Source of the DNA: Clostridia bacterium
GTDB lineage: Bacteria; Bacillota; Clostridia; Christensenellales; Aristaeellaceae
Reading direction: 5' to 3'
NCBI GenBank assembly: GCA_024404395.1
Contig: JAKSPZ010000050.1
Coordinates: 1-6,727 of the forward strand
DNA: 6,727 bases
Under the pieces are notes generated by a model. The model had not been told where the DNA came from. It did not search any database and saw only the letters and a program-made list of their open reading frames with translations. Numbering within the stretch: position 1 is the stretch's first letter; the number at the start of each line of letters is the position of its first letter. Below are positions 5,864-6,727 of this stretch, one piece after another. A program made the position numbers and the translations under genes.

Positions 5864-6726
5864 TACTTTGTTTCCTTACCGATGCGGTCGATCTCCTTGG
5901 GCATGGTCTTGCTCATCACCAGGGAGAGGAATACGGCCAGTGCGATGATAAAGGGCATCAGATAGACCTTGCTGCCGTCGCCGATGCGCTTCAGGTTGAC
6001 CCACACCAGACCGGTGGAAATGGCGGTAGCAACGCCGGACGCCAGACCCTGAATGGCAAAATACATGGCAGGATGGGAAATACCCGTCTGTTCCTTTTCA
6101 ATGGCAGCAAGGGTCGCGGGGATGGTGTAGTTGATGGAGAAGAAGCAGCCGATACCGAAGGAGGAGACGACGGACGCAATAGCCACGATCACCATCTTCA
6201 AGGCGCCTTCACCGAAGACGCCCGTGCCGGAGATCGCCATCATCAGCATGGCGATGATGAACACGATGAGGGAATAGGCATAGCCGGTGCGAATACCGCG
6301 GCGCTTGACGATGCGGTTATACAACAGCAGGGTGAAAGGTACGGGAGCGAAGGTCAGTGCCATCAGCATGGTGATCTGGAGACCGCTCAGCTTGAGCACG
6401 CCGGAATAGTACACGTTCTGACCGGCGAGGTACATCTGCAGACCGAACTCCAGCAGACAGTAGACCAGCATCCACAGCACGAAAGGCTTGTTCTTCAGGG
6501 TGTACTTGATGGAAGGAATGATCGCAACGGTCTCTTCCTCTTCCAGCGTCTCACCCTTTGCCTGTGCCTCGGTGCGACGCTTTTCAACGTCGGCGGGCAG
6601 GGTGGAGTCTTCCTTGATCATGAACATGGGGATCATCATGGTCAGCGCCAGGGGCAGGAAGATCCAGGCGATGGTGCGAATGTTGGCAGCACCGATCAGG
6701 GCGGGGATCAGCGCGTAGCCCAGAAC
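5863..6726 (-). CDS. Major-facilitator transporter, GPH/MFS_2-like, C-terminal half (partial)
   Basis: An open frame runs from the right window edge to TAA at 5863-5865, giving 287 residues; the start and N-terminal half lie outside. An ATG at 6637-6639 is internal, because 29 upstream codons continue the same membrane protein (GYALIPALIG through LPLALT). The visible part holds the end of the first six-helix bundle, a long charged central loop (about 38-78, rich in Glu, Lys and Arg) and roughly six further membrane segments. Between the second and third of these lies a YNRIVKRRGIRTGY loop, like the R-x-G-x-R motif of major-facilitator proteins. The central loop and overall pattern suggest the glycoside-pentoside-hexuronide cation symporter group, but the substrate cannot be read from this half. 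The gene overlaps the FakA-like start by one base. Confidence 0.85.
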   Translation of the reverse strand, partial: VLGYALIPALIGAANIRTIAWIFLPLALTMMIPMFMIKEDSTLPADVEKRRTEAQAKGETLEEEETVAIIPSIKYTLKNKPFVLWMLVYCLLEFGLQMYLAGQNVYYSGVLKLSGLQITMLMALTFAPVPFTLLLYNRIVKRRGIRTGYAYSLIVFIIAMLMMAISGTGVFGEGALKMVIVAIASVVSSFGIGCFFSINYTIPATLAAIEKEQTGISHPAMYFAIQGLASGVATAISTGLVWVNLKRIGDGSKVYLMPFIIALAVFLSLVMSKTMPKEIDRIGKETK

Positions 6727-6727
6727 G

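Noticed and set aside
3143..5965. A 940-codon open frame on the plus strand covering the FakA-like gene and part of both neighbours
   Set aside because: Its translation is rich in His, Arg, Ala and Asp with no recognisable domain, and it lies opposite genes with clear motifs, good ribosome sites and tight spacing. It is an antisense shadow produced by GC-rich codon use.
6637..6639. An ATG at 6637-6639 as the start of the transporter
   Set aside because: The frame stays open for 29 more codons to the window edge with hydrophobic membrane-like sequence, there is no ribosome site in front, and starting there would remove half of a major-facilitator protein.

Overview
The window looks like a stretch of a moderately GC-rich, low-redundancy genome of the Bacillota (Clostridia type, possibly a gut or rumen lineage). 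The reasons are strong AGGAGG-type Shine-Dalgarno sites, a FakA/YloV-type DAK2 protein, and double-zinc-ribbon membrane proteins of a kind common in Clostridia. The lineage is inference; nothing here is a taxonomic marker. Every supported gene is on the minus strand, so transcription runs from high to low coordinates. The genes are packed like one operon: no gap exceeds about 25 bp except two duplication scars of 181 bp each. I see no convincing promoter or terminator.

In transcription order the window holds six intact or partial single-copy and repeated elements. First is the C-terminal half of a major-facilitator (GPH-like) transporter (5863-6726, start outside the window). Second is a FakA-like fatty-acid kinase subunit (4220-5863), whose ATG overlaps the transporter stop in TAATG. 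Third is a membrane-anchored alpha/beta hydrolase with Cys in place of the nucleophile Ser (3269-4207). Fourth is a second membrane-anchored alpha/beta hydrolase with a normal GHSCG elbow and a GTG start (2079-3254). Fifth are three tandem copies of a zinc-ribbon plus transmembrane protein (1561-2061, 882-1379, 203-700). Last is the N-terminal 60 codons of an XRE-type helix-turn-helix regulator that runs off the left edge (1-180).

The most striking feature is how the three zinc-ribbon copies arose. Each sits in a ~679-bp direct repeat (126-804, 805-1483, 1484-2164) made of the last ~28 codons of the Ser-hydrolase gene, the whole zinc-ribbon gene and the first 18 codons of the XRE gene. The two internal junctions (804/805 and 1483/1484) are therefore identical XRE-hydrolase gene scars: a hydrolase tail fused in frame to an XRE head that has lost its start codon and Shine-Dalgarno site. 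The middle copy is a mosaic. Its C-terminal coding part is identical to copy 3, and the rest is identical to copy 1. This is the pattern expected from an older duplication followed by a recent unequal crossover, and it leaves a perfect 642-bp direct repeat (354-995 = 1033-1674).

Functionally, the pairing of a fatty-acid kinase subunit with two membrane-anchored lipase-fold hydrolases and a transporter suggests a lipid or ester scavenging module. The substrates are not readable from sequence, and the FakB partner is not in the window. The zinc-ribbon membrane proteins have no assignable function.
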